Source of the DNA: Cheiracanthium punctorium
Lineage: Eukaryota; Arthropoda; Arachnida; Araneae; Cheiracanthiidae
Direction: 5' to 3'
Length of the DNA stretch: 64,000 nucleotides
Assembly (NCBI GenBank): GCA_038373885.1
Contig: JAWZYV010016015.1
Coordinates: forward strand, 310,001 to 374,000
Position 1 is the stretch's first letter. Each line of letters begins with the position of its first letter. The notes under the pieces are model-generated. The model saw only the letters and a program-made list of their open reading frames with translations. It was not told where the DNA came from and did not search any database. This document shows, one piece after another, positions 22,259 through 34,521 of this stretch. The translations under genes were made by a program, and so were the position numbers.

Positions 22259-22729
22259 GGGGAGGGCAGTGGCGGCTCGTGGGATACAGCAAGTACAGCC
22301 GGGCTGCACTTGAAATTATCAGCACATACTTTAAAATAATTTATTCTACTAACTTTCTTAAATTCAGATTAAAATTATGGAATTCCTATGATAAATTTTT
22401 TAAAATATCTCTAAAAAAAGAAAAACGTATTGTAGTAACGGCCGGATCGCTCATTCAGAAAAAAACCCTTTAATCTTCCCGCAATTCAACTGCGAAAGTC
22501 GTTGGTACAGCCCTCAGCGTTGATTAAGGAATTGGCAGCACCGTTGCCATGGTAACGAGTACGTAAGCAGTTTCTCCGGCTTAGGATAGCATAGGCCATA
22601 GGGTGTTTTAGCTAAGACTCAGCCGAAGAAAGGTTTTCTGTCTTTTGCTGCACTAGTGAATTCGACGAACTGATTGGCTCGGACGAGACGCAAGGAAGAG
22701 AATAAAGACACAGAATATATGTTCTAGCC

Positions 22730-23006
22730 CAGCGTTTCTCAACCTGAGAGGGCACGCCCCCCGCAAAACGTTTGCAGGGGGGGGGGCGAGAAAAACTATA
22801 GAGCAAGTAGTGATGCATGTTTTTAAAAAATCATCTTATTTATTCTCATTTTTACTCAAAAATATATTCATTTTCGCTTAAAATGTTCATTAGTAAAGAT
22901 TAAAAACTCAATGTATGCTGAAAAATGTGACGGGGGGGAGGGGTAGCGCCACTGTAAGTTAGCCTTTGTTGGGGGGGGCACGACGTTAAAAGGTTGAGAA
23001 CCGCTG
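22730..23006. mobile_element. hAT MITE nested in the hAT element
   Basis: Ends CAGCGTTTCTCAACCT and (inverted) CAGCGGTTCTCAACCTTTT, the common hAT motif. Duplications TTCTAGCC (22722-22729) and TTCTAGGC (23007-23014) match at 7 of 8. Length is 277 bp, with G-runs near each end. Confidence 0.9.
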
Positions 23007-23174
23007 TTCTAGGCCATTCTAACGGAAATAATAGGTTTTTTTTTTTTTTTTGTCTGGGAAGGTTGAAAGTTTTTAGTCTTATTTGTTACTGTGTCCATGT
23101 GTTATTGGAATCTATGATTTAACCGTTTTGAAACATGGAGCCCCGTTATTATCCAGTTTGCGTCTTGCTTGAAA

Positions 23175-23778
23175 CTCCGTTTAACACATGCAAAGAAGAT
23201 AATAAACGACAACCACTAAAAGAAAATAGACCGACACCAAAATTGTCCATTCATAAGAAAAAAGCAGGTTCGTCTCAGCATGGTCGTAGCTTCCAATCAT
23301 CATGATATGCACTATTCTCGTGGCTATGGGGCAGTTTTTATTTACAAAAAAAATGTTTTGTTGGCCGTGTTTAATCGTTGAGATAAAAAAGAGCGTTTGG
23401 AATGGTACTGGATAGGATGGATTAACCACCATCACACGAGCACGTAAAACACATGAAAGCTCAATCGAGCATTTAAAAAATTCTTTAAAATTTAAGGAGT
23501 TGATAAGAAGTGGGAGCTAAATTGCTGACGCATTAAAGGAAAACTCTCGACTTTATATTGCTGAATTTATCAAGAAGGTAAGCCTGAATAGACGCTTCAT
23601 GCAATTACCCATCAAAGCAGTATTGTTTTTAAGTAAGCAAGAACTGGCATTAAGAGGACATGGCGAGCGAGAAAATTCTTTAAACATGGGGAATTTTAAA
23701 GAGCTTTTAAAATTAATGATATCTGAATTAAAACAACGCCTTTTTATGAGGACATCACTGACTGATTCGCAAGTTTAA
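23175..23778 (+). pseudogene. Truncated hAT transposase (TTF-type finger plus start of DUF4371)
   Basis: Three consecutive blocks in different frames follow the order of TTF-zinc-finger/DUF4371 hAT transposases. First, RPTPKLSIHKKKAGSSQHGR. Second, from 23353, MFCWPCLIVEIKKSVWNGTG (the FCWPCL finger core), then a stop, then DGLTTITRARKTHESSIEHL (23353-23520). Third, an 82-codon open stretch at 23530-23778 with SRLYIAEFIKKVSLNRR and SKQELALRGHGERENSLNMG, then NFKELLKLM. The ALRGH.E....N.GNF.ELL pattern is typical of DUF4371. The catalytic and dimerisation regions are absent before the right terminus, so it cannot encode an active enzyme. Family assignment is from motif recall; a profile search would confirm it. 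Confidence 0.8.
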
Positions 23779-24145
23779 AAGAAAGGAGGATTGATTTGAC
23801 TTATAAAAAATAAGTAAGTTTTCTTTTTTTTCTTCTTTTCTTCTCAAGTTATCATTACAAAAGAAAATTCTCAGGAAACTTCGAATCAGACACGGATTAA
23901 TGCAATTTTGAGGATAGGAGCGGCTGGTTGAAATTTATGTCCATTTTATGGAAGTAAAATAGGATCTCTTACATTTTTATGTAATTTCTTTTTTTTTTTT
24001 TTTTAATCCTGGGTGAGGGCTTAATCCGCCAGCTTTCGAATTCAGTAACAAAGATTTTCCATTCCTGTCCGGAGGAAGGGGGGGGGGTGTCATATGTTTC
24101 CGGCTGCACTAACATTTTTGACCACGGGCCGCCACTGGGAAAGGG

Positions 24146-25500
24146 GTAAGTAACTATATACACTATTATGTAAAGTCGGGAAGAAAAGAAAAAATAAATT
24201 ATATGCATACATTTTCTCGATTTTTCTTTATTATTTCTTGTATTGCGTATACGAAACTAAAGTAAAACAAACATAACCCTAGGTTATCTTGACTCTCAAA
24301 AATAATCTTTTTTGAGGTTAAGGACATCTTTAAAGATCTTCATCACATACATATGTAATCTCATTTTCCATGATGAAAAATTTCACACTTCGATACAAGG
24401 TTCGCGCCTAATAATTCTGTGAACCGCGAACGTACGCAGGGTGCATCACGTTTTCCTAAATAAACATTTTATTTAGGAAATTTCTTTTCTGGGTGAAACT
24501 TTTTAAAGTTATAAACGACTAATTAAATTGAATAGACTCTTTAACAGAGTACAATCTTCAAAGCTTTTAACAATAGTTTTTTTTTTATTCTATAAAATTG
24601 TCATTTATAATAAAGGATATATTTAAAATTTTCTAGAATTAATGAGAGTTTTTTAATATCCGTAACTTATATTAAATAAATTGAAATAAAGATTTGATTT
24701 TTTAAATATTTTCCAAAATTTAATTTTTAATAATTTTATTCAAGCCTGAAATATATTTTGAAAGATTTAGTACAGAAATAACATTTTTTTAACCACAAAA
24801 CTTATCCACAGACAAAAAGGCATAAGGGTATTTGTCAAGGACTTTGAAGTCGCTCTACCATCAGTTCTTTGCATTCTTGTTTTAGTTGTCAACTTAAATT
24901 TAATTGAACACAAAGAAAGCTTTCAATTAACTTACGGTAAGCATTCTGATATTCATAGTAGCCGTATGTTATTGAAGTTATCAATGATTACACAGAACTT
25001 TCCATATTTTCAACATTTTCACTCGCATTACTTTACTGCTACGGAATCAATATCAGAAAGAGAAATAGTAAATTTATGGACAAGTAGTAAATATGTGCAA
25101 AACAAAATTTTTTCTTTATATTTTTTGTATGTATTGGTGTATTTTTGTGTGTTACCTGTCTATGTTAGCGAATGAAAGCGAGATATTATGTGTGCAGTGC
25201 AACTTTGCAAATTTTGGTCCCCGGTATCAGTATAATGAGAAGAATCATTTTTCTCCTTCTTTAACTAATGTAAACTAACTGTCTAAACTACTTTTAAATA
25301 TTTTAACTGCGTGGGTTTTTTTTTCAAAATATAATATAATTATGAAAAGTTGCTTGACTAACTCAACTCACCTATTTCTTTTCTGAAACAATTCGTTTTC
25401 TATCAAGGCTACATGAATATAGTTATTTTAACTAAATTTAATTATAAACCTTGTAAAATAACACCATAGAAAGGAACTTATCGACAATCTGATCCCTTTG
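24146..25500. other. AT-rich stretch with one perfect hairpin
   Basis: The hairpin TTTCCTAAATAAA-CAT-TTTATTTAGGAAA lies at 24452-24480. No gene was seen. Small ORFs near 24966-25278 are Phe/Tyr-rich and overlap one another. Confidence 0.5.
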
Positions 25501-25507
25501 GTAGGTA

Positions 25508-27586
25508 GAGATCCGGATAAAAAGGGCCACTTCCACTTTATTCAGCCGTCGTCTGCCATACAGTAAAGTTACATATACCAAACGTTTACAAATAAATTGT
25601 GCTTTATTTTCTTATTCATAAAATTTGCATAAGGGTCCATCTTCATACTAAAATGCACACCAATTCTTTTTTCATTGGCAATAACTATATTTCGCTTCAT
25701 TTTTCAAAAATTTAGCTCACTTAATTCCCAAATACCAATTTTCAATACATTTGAACCGAAAATGAATGAGTTATGAGCTTCCAAATTTTCCCTCACCCTA
25801 CGTAAAAATATGTTTTTCTACTTTAATTCATATAATTTAATATTGATATTAAGAAGCTGATTTTTATACGTACTCATAGAACTATAAAGTGAACTAGGCC
25901 CAAATATTATTTTCTATTACTATACTTTCTTTATAAAAATATTAATATTAATTATGAATTATTAAATTAATCTCCGAAAAAATCATTAATAGCGACCTAG
26001 CCAAATTTCGACGGAAATAGATGCATAAAGCCATTTTACATGGTCGCGCAAAATTTTAAATGTTTACGTTCAGTAGTTGATTTTATGTTAATTAAAATGT
26101 CTTATTTTGATGGATTAAGTATCCCAATTTATAAAACGATAAACTATCGGTGGTTATCCTTAAGTTGCATTTATATTTCATGAAGTTAGATTTATTTTGC
26201 ACAGAAATAGTAAATGTTTGAGATGTTAAAAATAGCAAACTTCAAAACAAATAAATTACAAATTTGTAAAGTTTGGCGGTGCTTTAGTTATGTTAGTTTC
26301 GCTTCAGAGATATTTAACCTTTTTTTATAAAATAAAATTCAAGACTCCTTTCTGTATATTTATTAAATAAATGTTGTCTATACTTATTTCTCTATTTTAC
26401 ATGAAATCCTTCTTCAACTTTCAGCTATTAGTAAATAACTTTCACGCTCGTATTGGTCAGGTGAGCAGAGGACAGACTCTTACTCTTAATAATGTTTCTA
26501 TCAACATTTCACCTGTCTAAGAGAACCTTCAAAATACCCAATGAATATTAGAAAATGAATTAGAATGTGTTCATATGTATGTGCGAAAGTTTTACAAGAA
26601 ATGCAAGATCATTTAGATAAATACCACTAGTCACAATCAGTTCTTATTGCTTAAGGATCCATAATATCATAATTAAAGTAAGCTATATTAAGATGAAAAA
26701 TCTCAATACATTAGTAAAACTCTAAAATATTCAATGGTTTATTAGAACAGTATAACAACAATTTTGCATTTTATAATATCATACTAAAAATGTTAAAACA
26801 ATTATTGTAATACAAATATTGCAATACAGCAAGCTCAAAATGTCATTTGATTGAAAAACCGTCAGGTACAATAAAAATAGAAAAGTTTACTCTATTATTT
26901 CAGGTAAAGTAACATTGTATTATTAATATTTTCGATTCGTTATGCAATTAACAGCTAACGAAAATTAACAGAATAGTTAATTTAATTATTAAATTTCTCA
27001 AAAAATAAAAATTGTCTTAAAAGTTATCAATACAAGTTTGTTTTTTACACAAACTATAATGCATCGTCTTGATCGTTTTGAAAATTCAAATATTAAAGGG
27101 CCTATTCGAAATTAAGCGAAATAATAAATGATACTATATTTTATATTCTCATTATAAAAGATTTTAAGACTAAAAATATTATTTTCCTTTAAATAATATC
27201 TCTTTTAATTCTTGCGAGTGAAATTGATATAATTAGAAAAATCCGAATCCTCTACATGCCGTTCTCAATTTGGAGGTAACCTCTTAAAATCATGCAAGAT
27301 AGAATTCTCAATAACTCCGGAAACTATCGTAAAATATTTTTGTATATAGCGTAATTTGAAGATTTTCTTCCCTTTAATAAAGTCAAAATAGGATGTTGCC
27401 ATTGAAAAAAAAAACTTATTCAAAATTAAATATGAAGACGTCTCCTAATGCAAATTGTACAAATAGGAAATTAAAGTACACATTATTTGCAAACGAATGG
27501 TACATATAACTGTGCTGTATGATGAACGAAGGCCGAATGAAGATCAACTCTTTTTTTTTCTTTCTTTTTTTTTTTTTCCCCGGAGG
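25508..27586. mobile_element. Non-autonomous element, family F2 copy A
   Basis: The right end (TA at 27587-27588), read inward, has CTCCGGGGAAAA, TTCATTCGGCCTTCGTTCAT and ACCATTCGTTTGCAAATAA. The left end has the diverged counterpart from about 25508 (TATTCAGCCGTCGTC, ACCAAACGTTTACAAATAA). Interior blocks (AGCGACCTAGCCAAATTTCG, GACAGGTGAAATGTTG) occur in copy B (37015) in reversed order and strand. There is no transposase. TA duplications suggest Tc1/mariner-type mobilisation. Confidence 0.78.
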
Positions 27587-27588
27587 TA

Positions 27589-30500
27589 TACAAAAAGGTC
27601 CGCTCTTCAAAATGCAGCAAAAAAATATCCCACCATCCACGTGAGCAGAAAGGTTAGAATTTATAAATTGAGTTCCTTTCTGCGTTTGTGGATTGCAGAA
27701 CTTTTTTTGCAACTGAAGAAGGGTGGACATTTTGAACAACCCTAAAAAATAGTATTTTTTGATAGGTACTTTTTTTGTAGTATTAGTTTACAAATTATTT
27801 AGTTATTTTTACTTTTTAACATCAGTTTTTTGTTAGGTGTTCTAGTTAGTTATTTTAACTATTAAGGTTATTTTCCTGCGTATATAAACAATATCAAATA
27901 TGAAATAGATCGTGAAATTATTAGAACCTTCCAGATAACGGGGTTATCTCACGAGAATTAAAAATTCCATTATGTCATCTTAATTCTTCTTGAAAGGAAG
28001 TTAAAATGCATAATTTTTTTTCTCTTTCCGCTTTCGTAACAGCATTTCAAAGCTGATTAAAAAGTAAAAAAATGAACGGAAATTTCAAATTTCCGGTAGC
28101 CTTTAGAGATCTAAAGATTATGCTATAAAATAATGTAATTAAACAATTTTAAACGCAGAAAAAGAATCCGAAAATTTTCTTCTTGACGATTTCTGTAACC
28201 ATAAAAATTAAAATAAGACTGAATAAAGTTAAAAGCGGTAAATCGTGGCTTTATTTTAGCAAACTACACAGTACTTATTTTTGTTATGCATTTTGTGCTT
28301 TCTTTGTCAGTATTCCTCCTTGTTTGTTAGTAATTCTTATAAAATATTTTCTGCTTACCTAATGTATAACTAAAATTATTCAGTTCAATTGAGCTAAATT
28401 TAATTCCCTTTTTTAAATGCTCAGATATTTATTTTCTACCTTATTCTACAGTAAACGTTGAAAAGCTAGATGGTTTTTTCTCGCACACAATTCTTTTGAG
28501 TTAAACAAAAATTACCACTGAAAATATTTACAGATAATTGCTAAAAATGCAGACTTTTCCACTCCAGTTCTCGAGCATTTCATTCTTCCATTGTGCACCC
28601 TTGTGTTATCGTGATGAAAAACAATTCTCTGGTAATTACTATGGAACATTACCCATTTATCATGGTCTCATCATCCATCAAACGCCGCATAGTATTTTGC
28701 TACAGCAGTGGTTTCACTTTCTTTATGCCGCTCAAAATAAGCTATTCCCAAGTTTCTCTAGTTTCTGAAATCATTCTGTAAAATACTAAAAGCGACGATG
28801 CATATGTTTTGAGATGCTTTTAACTTCATGGGCATATTCCTAGTATAACAGTGGTGCTGGAAGAAAAGCAGGCCAATGGACAATTCATTTCATGCCTTTC
28901 ATACACGGTATGACAATAACCTATAGATACAATGGGAATGAAAAAAAAACCACATATTTTATTTCGACTCAGTGTTCTGTAGAGAATAATAATTATAATT
29001 CTGCACCAAAAATAAGGATCTTCAATAAAGTTCAAATTTTTCCCCATTGGCCGTATAAAACTTACGTATAAGTCTTCTGTCGATATAAAGGATTACTGCG
29101 GTACACGAAAATTGCAACTTAAATTTTCAACTTAATAAAGTAGCAAGCAATAAGGATATAAAACTGTAGAAATAAAAAACAATGTATTTTACGTTAGTAC
29201 ATTATATCGTATGTATTAGTTACTTATGCCATGTCTTGTCTGAAGCAGTTTGTTGATATTTCTTTAACTACCGTTAAATTTTTTTTCTGTTTACCTAATA
29301 TATAACTACATTAATTATTAAAACGTACTACCCTTAATCATATTTTAAATGTTTAAGTTTGCGAATTTTTTTAATGCATAATTCAGAATGATACAACATT
29401 TAATTGTGATCTTACATTAAAATTAGAAAAACTAGATGGATTTCTTCCGTAAGATCAAACTTTCTGACTGCTTTGATGTGCAACAGCTGTATATACTACA
29501 TTACAGCTCCTTAGTAAAGAAGATACAGTTATAAGAGAAAATACATGTTAAACAAATGCCACGTTTCAAGAAAATCACGTTTCATATATATATATTGCTT
29601 AAAAGTAAGTAATTAAGTTGTCCAATTGCAAAACTCGCTAAGCGCCTTGCAGACTTTTTTACGGGAGTTGAAAAAAAACTTCTGTAGAGTTATTTTTCGT
29701 GCTAATTGCTTGAAATTCGGCATTTAAGCGCAAAAGCTCGTTCTGAATCCACTTTTATCAGTGTTTTTCCTGAATTTGGGGTAGTTTTCATGTTATTTAA
29801 CTAATTGATTTGGATTTACAGAGTTTTACTGCTGTATGAAGAATTTATTAAGTTTTGAAACAGTAAGAATTCATCAGTCAGGTACAAATTCGTTTATTCT
29901 AGCCCCCACAGTCATCACATACCAGGCGAACAGTAGAAACTTGGATTTCGTCAATTTTCTACAAGCCATCATGCAGAGCTGATGCTGCCTCAATTGATTC
30001 TTTGAGATAACATAAGAGATTCTTTGAGATTCATAGAAAAATATGTTTTATTTGGTAGTTGGACATCGGAATGTACCACAGAGATTGTAAAATTGTAGAT
30101 ACAAGCTTGCTATGAATAAGCTGCCGGTACCATAGGGGAGATGCAAATTTTTACGGCAGTCGAATGATAAAATGATTAAAAAGTAAAATTATGTTTAAAA
30201 GAATAGCTAAACAACGATAAAAAAATTGACTTAACCACAGCAAAATAGGGGGAAATATTGATACAATTATGGTAATAATGAAAAGAACAATGGAGAAAAA
30301 AGCCTGAAATTTAACTAGTTTTGCAGCCTAAAAGCATGCACTGAGCAGCTGAGGATCTAGTGAGTTTTGATGTAGGGCGAATCAAATGGATATAACGAAT
30401 TATGCGGTAGTAAGCAAGATGGATTTTTAGAATATTTTCAGCAGTAAAGTATTTTCGGAACTCTATTTTAATAGTTTTAAAAAAATTGATACTTTTTTTT

Positions 30501-30773
30501 CGGGAATGCACAAAGATTGGTGTAAAGCACAAAATACTGATATAATCTCTCAAATTTTTTGGATGTAATAACAAATTGAATAATAAGGTTATAATTTCTA
30601 CTTAATTAAAATGGATTCTTGCTGCCAAGATGAGTTGAAAGTCACTGTTTTTATGAAAGGAAAAATCTTGTTTAAAAAATTGAAAGAATTTATATTAACT
30701 AATGTTTTCTTTATCTGTTAAGAAAAAATAAAAGAAATAAAAACTAACTCATAATGAATGTTGCTGTTCTTAG
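27589..30773. other. AT-rich stretch, no gene seen
   Basis: Short ORFs (28538, 28826 minus, 30311 minus) have no motifs. GATTCTTTGAGAT is repeated within 29997-30032. Nothing else is supported. Confidence 0.45.
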
Positions 30774-31222
30774 TAGGGGAAGTTGGGGCATAGTGGTCCG
30801 CTTTTCTGCTTTTCATTTTTTATCTCATCAAAAAATTAACTATACAGCTCGTTTTTTTCCCCATAAGACTCATTACACATTTCTCAGCATCCAAGATTTT
30901 TTTCAAAATATTCTATGCATATTTTTTTATATTTATTTATTTTTTAATCTTGGAGATTGGACGACCAAGGTTCCCCCACACTGTTATAAAAAAATCTGAG
31001 TTTCACAGACATGTACATTGTACATGTATGTACACTTTTTTAAAACAACTCTGGTGTTTTACCACCAGACCACCTTCCCCCCCCCCTCCCCAAAAAAATT
31101 ATTATTATTGAAGCTGGTGGTGCAGTTACAAAAACCTAATTCCATATTTTAACAACTAGGAATGCGTAAAATCTCTGTTAACGTTGTGTATATCTTTGTT
31201 AACGTTGTGTATACATTTACCT

Positions 31223-31261
<39 letters not shown>
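31223..31261. repeat. (AC)n(AT)n microsatellite
   Basis: About 11 AC units followed by about 8 AT units. A short duplicated GTTAACGTTGTGTAT precedes it. Confidence 0.95.
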
Positions 31262-31616
31262 GAAAAGTTGGACTAGGACAGCTTTTCCTCACGTGCAAAA
31301 TAACTACAGGAATAAAGTGCTTCAATTTCTATTTGAATATATTACAATGTATTTGAATGAATTAGAACGTTGGTTTCAAAAATGACTATTTTTTAATGTA
31401 TAAAAACTATATTCTAGGCTCTAGGGTAAATAAATTTTTTTTGGAAGTATGTAGGTACCCGGTTTTATCCAATAATGTCGCTTATTAGAAAATAAGATAT
31501 ATTTCAATTGTGATACAAAACCTGATTCCATAATTTTAAATAATGCTTAAAATCCTTCTTTGTGATATAGGGGGGGGGGGGAATACCTTTCTCTAATCGA
31601 GAAAAAAAATTCCTAC

Positions 31617-31712
31617 CTGAAAATAACGGGAAAATCTCGATTCTTTGACTGAAAATAACGGAAAAAAACTGATTCTGTTACTGAAAATAACGGAGAGAAA
31701 CCTTTTCGTAAG
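31617..31712. repeat. 32-bp tandem repeat, three units
   Basis: CTGAAAATAACGG begins at 31617, 31649 and 31681, exactly 32 bases apart, with diverged spacers. It lies inside the Tigger-like element next to a 12-G run (31570-31581). Confidence 0.9.
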
Positions 31713-31904
31713 ACCTTTTTATAATGAAACATATCACTTTTTTAGATTTGTAGATCCAGTTAAATTAGTTTTTATCAGCAAAAGGAATCATGAATTGTAA
31801 AAAATAAAAAGCAATCACTCTTAGAACAAATTTTTTAGTAAACGAAAAAATTAAATCTTTGGCATTTATCATTAATAATTTAAAATAAAGTTTAATATAT
31901 GTTG

Positions 31905-32430
31905 AAGTTAGCAAAGGATATGCCGAACTAGATTTGCGAATGGAAAGCCTGCTACTTTCTGAGCAGACACGAGGCTCTGGAAGAATAAGGAGAATATCAT
32001 GTTTGTGGACTGTTCATCAATATTTATTGGGATATAAAAAAATATATTTTTGTCTTCATTACATAAATCAAATCTCACAATTTGATTCATCTAGTTTTGC
32101 AAACACTAATCCTACACAATGAATTATTTTTTTCTTCGTAGCAAATCTCATAACTACATTTTTACCAACATTTACTACATAGTTATTTATATCATAACTA
32201 TCTACAATTTCACTATCAATAGATTCAGTATAATTTGACTCTTTATCAAATTCACTACTGCTACTAGAATTAATTCCTTCTAATTCTTTTAAAAAGTTTT
32301 TATTTTTTCCATAACAAAGCTGCAGACTCTTGTCTTTTTTTCATTTCAATCCTTTTATTTGCTTCATTTTCTAAAATTTCCTTAACAGGTGAATCAGTAA
32401 TAATTCGAGAGCATCCTCTTTTTTCTTAAC
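31905..32430 (-). pseudogene. C-terminal relic of a pogo/Tigger-like (CENP-B-related) transposase
   Basis: Minus-strand blocks in order are RGCSRIITDSPVKEILENEA and KRIEMKKRQES, then a frameshift and a Ser/Glu-rich acidic linker (KELEGINSSSSSEFDKESNY). After that come NVGKNVVMRFATKKKIIHCV, a stop after KLDESNCEI, and finally TVHKHDILLILPEPR in another frame. The basic TDSPVK helix, acidic linker and closing DI..ILPEPR segment resemble C-terminal tails of DDE_1/CENP-B-like transposons. The DDE core itself is not recognisable here, either deleted or decayed. At least two frameshifts rule out function. Family assignment is moderate; the terminal repeats support it. Confidence 0.6.
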
Positions 32431-32667
32431 GTTTATTCTCCAAAGTTTTTTTAATTATTATTTACTTCAGGTTTGGGCATAGTAACTTAAAACGAATAAC
32501 TATATATAAATGTTAATATAGCTATGAAACATAAATATAATAACATTTAATGATTGTAATTTTAGAAAAAAGGCTAAAAAATTATTTTTTATTACTTGGG
32601 GTAACATGGACTATGGTCCAATGTACCCCAACTCGAGTGGACCAAGGTACCCCATATTCTTGAGTTA

Positions 32668-34172
32668 CACTCATGTCCATAAATTAAGGATAATGAAGTT
32701 CAGGCAAAGAAAGAGAAAGAAGCAAAACAAATTTGACTTATTTGTAAAGTCTATTTATTAAACAAAAAGTAAAGAGCAAAAAAGATGCTATATGTTTGAC
32801 ATCATTAATAAAAATTGCAAGTTTTACTCCCTTGACCAAATTTCAAAAAAGAACCTATTTACAAAAAACAGTATAACATGGTTAGTAGGATGGTTAATAC
32901 GGAGTATCTCTCCCGGACGATGCAATATAGGCCTGACAACGCCTAGGCATGCTGAGTATCAAATGATCAATCTGATCTTGGGGAATATTACACCACTCAT
33001 CAAGCAATGCACTCCGAAGTTCCGGTAGACAGGTGGGAGGGGGTTGATGGGCTGAAATTCGTCGGCCAAGCATATCCCACACATGCTCTATTGGATTCAA
33101 GTCCGGTGAGTATGCTGGCCAATGCATACGGGTGATATCCTCCGATTGAAGGCATTCGTCTACAATGTTTGCACGGTGAGGACGGGCGTTGTCATCCATA
33201 AACACAAATTCAGCACCCATGGCGCCCCGAAACAAACGTACATGTTGTTCCAGAATGACATCCCGATAGATGTGGCCTGTCATCGTTACACTCTGAACAT
33301 GCAGGTCAGTTCTGGAACCAAGAATAATTCCTCCCAAAACGAGCCATCCTGCACCACCGTAACGGTGTCTTTCAATGGTGTTCTCTTGGTGGTAACGGGT
33401 ACCTGGCGCTCTCCAGATGAATGTCCGGCGAGAATCAGACTCCAAACTAAACCTGGACTCGTCGGAAAACATGACACAAGACCACTGTTGCGGTGTCCAC
33501 AATGCATGCTCTCTACTCCAGGTTAATCGCAGGCGACAGTGAGTTGCGGTAAGTGGAACACATCTGACAGGCCTACGAGCATATAGACCAATGTGCCCTA
33601 AGCGTCTGTACACGGTCTGCCTTGAAACTGTCGTACCGGTAGCTGAAGAGAGCTGACGAGACAGGTCTGATGCTGTACTCCGTCTGTTTCTTTTGGCAGT
33701 AACTGCCAAATAGCGGTCCTCATTCGGCGTTGTAACTCGGGGGCGACCTGTGCTGTAACGTCTACTCACATTACCATCATCTTGGAATCGTTGCCAAAGC
33801 CTGGAGATGACACTCTGGGCGATTCCAAGTTCCTCGGATACTTCCAGCTGGGTACGTCCACATTCCAGTCGTCCGATAATTCTGCCACGTAAAACATCAT
33901 CCAAATGCCTCCTTTGTGCCATAACTATGCGGTTTTTGCACTGAAAGGCTTTCACAGCGCTTGTGAACAATTTTACTTCTTTGCCACCATTCCTTATATA
34001 CCCCTCTCTTACACTCTCGTCATTTTGACGTACCATCCACCCCATCTGGTGGTTTCCTGTAATTTGCATATTCTTCTTCAAGATGTGTGTGATCATTCCA
34101 CAGGTGAAATTTTTATTTTAGAGATCAATTTCTGTGTGATTATGAATTATCCTTAATTTATGGACATGAGTG
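32668..34172 (-). mobile_element. Complete Tc1-type transposon
   Basis: A 1505-bp element with 27-bp inverted ends starting CACTCATGTCCATAAATTAA that I read as identical on both sides, flanked by TA (32666-32667, 34173-34174). It carries one uninterrupted transposase on the minus strand with about 250 bases before the start and 225 after the stop. A poly-A signal (TTTATT on plus, 32754-32759) lies in the trailer. It interrupts the Tigger-like element, so it arrived later. Confidence 0.96.
32894..33922 (-). CDS. Tc1-family transposase, 342 aa, apparently intact
   Basis: Catalyses cut-and-paste movement by binding the inverted ends and inserting at TA. I chose ATG at 33922 (MAQRRHLDDVLRGRIIGRLE) because it gives the usual Tc1 length of about 340 residues. 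The frame stays open upstream to 34096, but those 58 codons read through leader sequence. Residues 10-60 form the first helix-turn-helix (GRTQLEVSEELGIAQSVISR). GRPR at 59-62 is the AT-hook-like linker; 63-115 hold the second DNA-binding part (VSRQTVYRRLGHIGLYARRP). The catalytic triad is D154 (MFSDESRF), D244 (FMDDNARPH) and E279 (SPDLNPIEH) with exactly 34 residues between D244 and E279: DD34E. The GGAGWLVLGG glycine-rich loop is at 189-198. No stop or frameshift is present. Closely similar proteins are abundant in spider genomes (recalled, not searched). Activity is plausible but untested. Confidence 0.95.
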   Translation of the reverse strand: MAQRRHLDDVLRGRIIGRLECGRTQLEVSEELGIAQSVISRLWQRFQDDGNVSRRYSTGRPRVTTPNEDRYLAVTAKRNRRSTASDLSRQLSSATGTTVSRQTVYRRLGHIGLYARRPVRCVPLTATHCRLRLTWSREHALWTPQQWSCVMFSDESRFSLESDSRRTFIWRAPGTRYHQENTIERHRYGGAGWLVLGGIILGSRTDLHVQSVTMTGHIYRDVILEQHVRLFRGAMGAEFVFMDDNARPHRANIVDECLQSEDITRMHWPAYSPDLNPIEHVWDMLGRRISAHQPPPTCLPELRSALLDEWCNIPQDQIDHLILSMPRRCQAYIASSGRDTPY

Positions 34173-34521
34173 TAAAATATAGTAATAGTTTAGTTTTTAT
34201 GATAACGAAAAAAATTAAGTGTAAATAATTATTAAATCAATAAATTTACCTTGCAACAGAGATTCAGTTTAGTGCTCCAATCTTAATTAAACCAATTTTA
34301 GAAAACAAAGAAAATTTTAGAAAACAAAATTACTCAGCTGGGCTAAAATACAAATCACTGAAATAAAAATTTCTCCTCATCACTTTAACATGTGGTTTCT
34401 TTATAGAATTTGTGCAACTACTAGGGGCATTTGCTGATAATAAAATGAAATAAAATAGTATTTCAAAATAATTGAGCCTGGTTCACTGTACCCTTTTTCC
34501 AACGAGCCCCAACTCCCCCTA

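Larger units (their letters stand above)
22267..24137 (+). mobile_element. hAT element with truncated transposase
   Basis: Ends CAGTGGCGGCTCGTGG and (inverted) CAGTGGCGGCCCGTGG, 15 of 16 matching. Flanks GGGGAGGG and GGAAAGGG match at 6 of 8. Inside are a relic transposase (23175-23778) and a nested MITE (22730-23006). At 1.87 kb it is shorter than an autonomous hAT element because the catalytic core is missing. Confidence 0.85.
30776..34519. mobile_element. Pogo/Tigger-like element containing a nested Tc1
   Basis: Inverted ends GGGGAAGTTGGGGC and (from the right) GGGGGAGTTGGGGC, with TA on both sides (30774-30775, 34520-34521). Subterminal copies of GTCCAATGTACCCCA and GGACCAAGGTACCCCA lie at 32615-32653. 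A transposase C-terminal relic is on the minus strand. Subtracting the nested Tc1 leaves about 2.24 kb. Confidence 0.72.

Noticed and set aside
32894..34096. Transposase start at the upstream ATG (400 aa)
   Set aside because: The first 58 codons are leader sequence without family similarity; MAQRRHLDDV at 33922 gives the normal Tc1 length.
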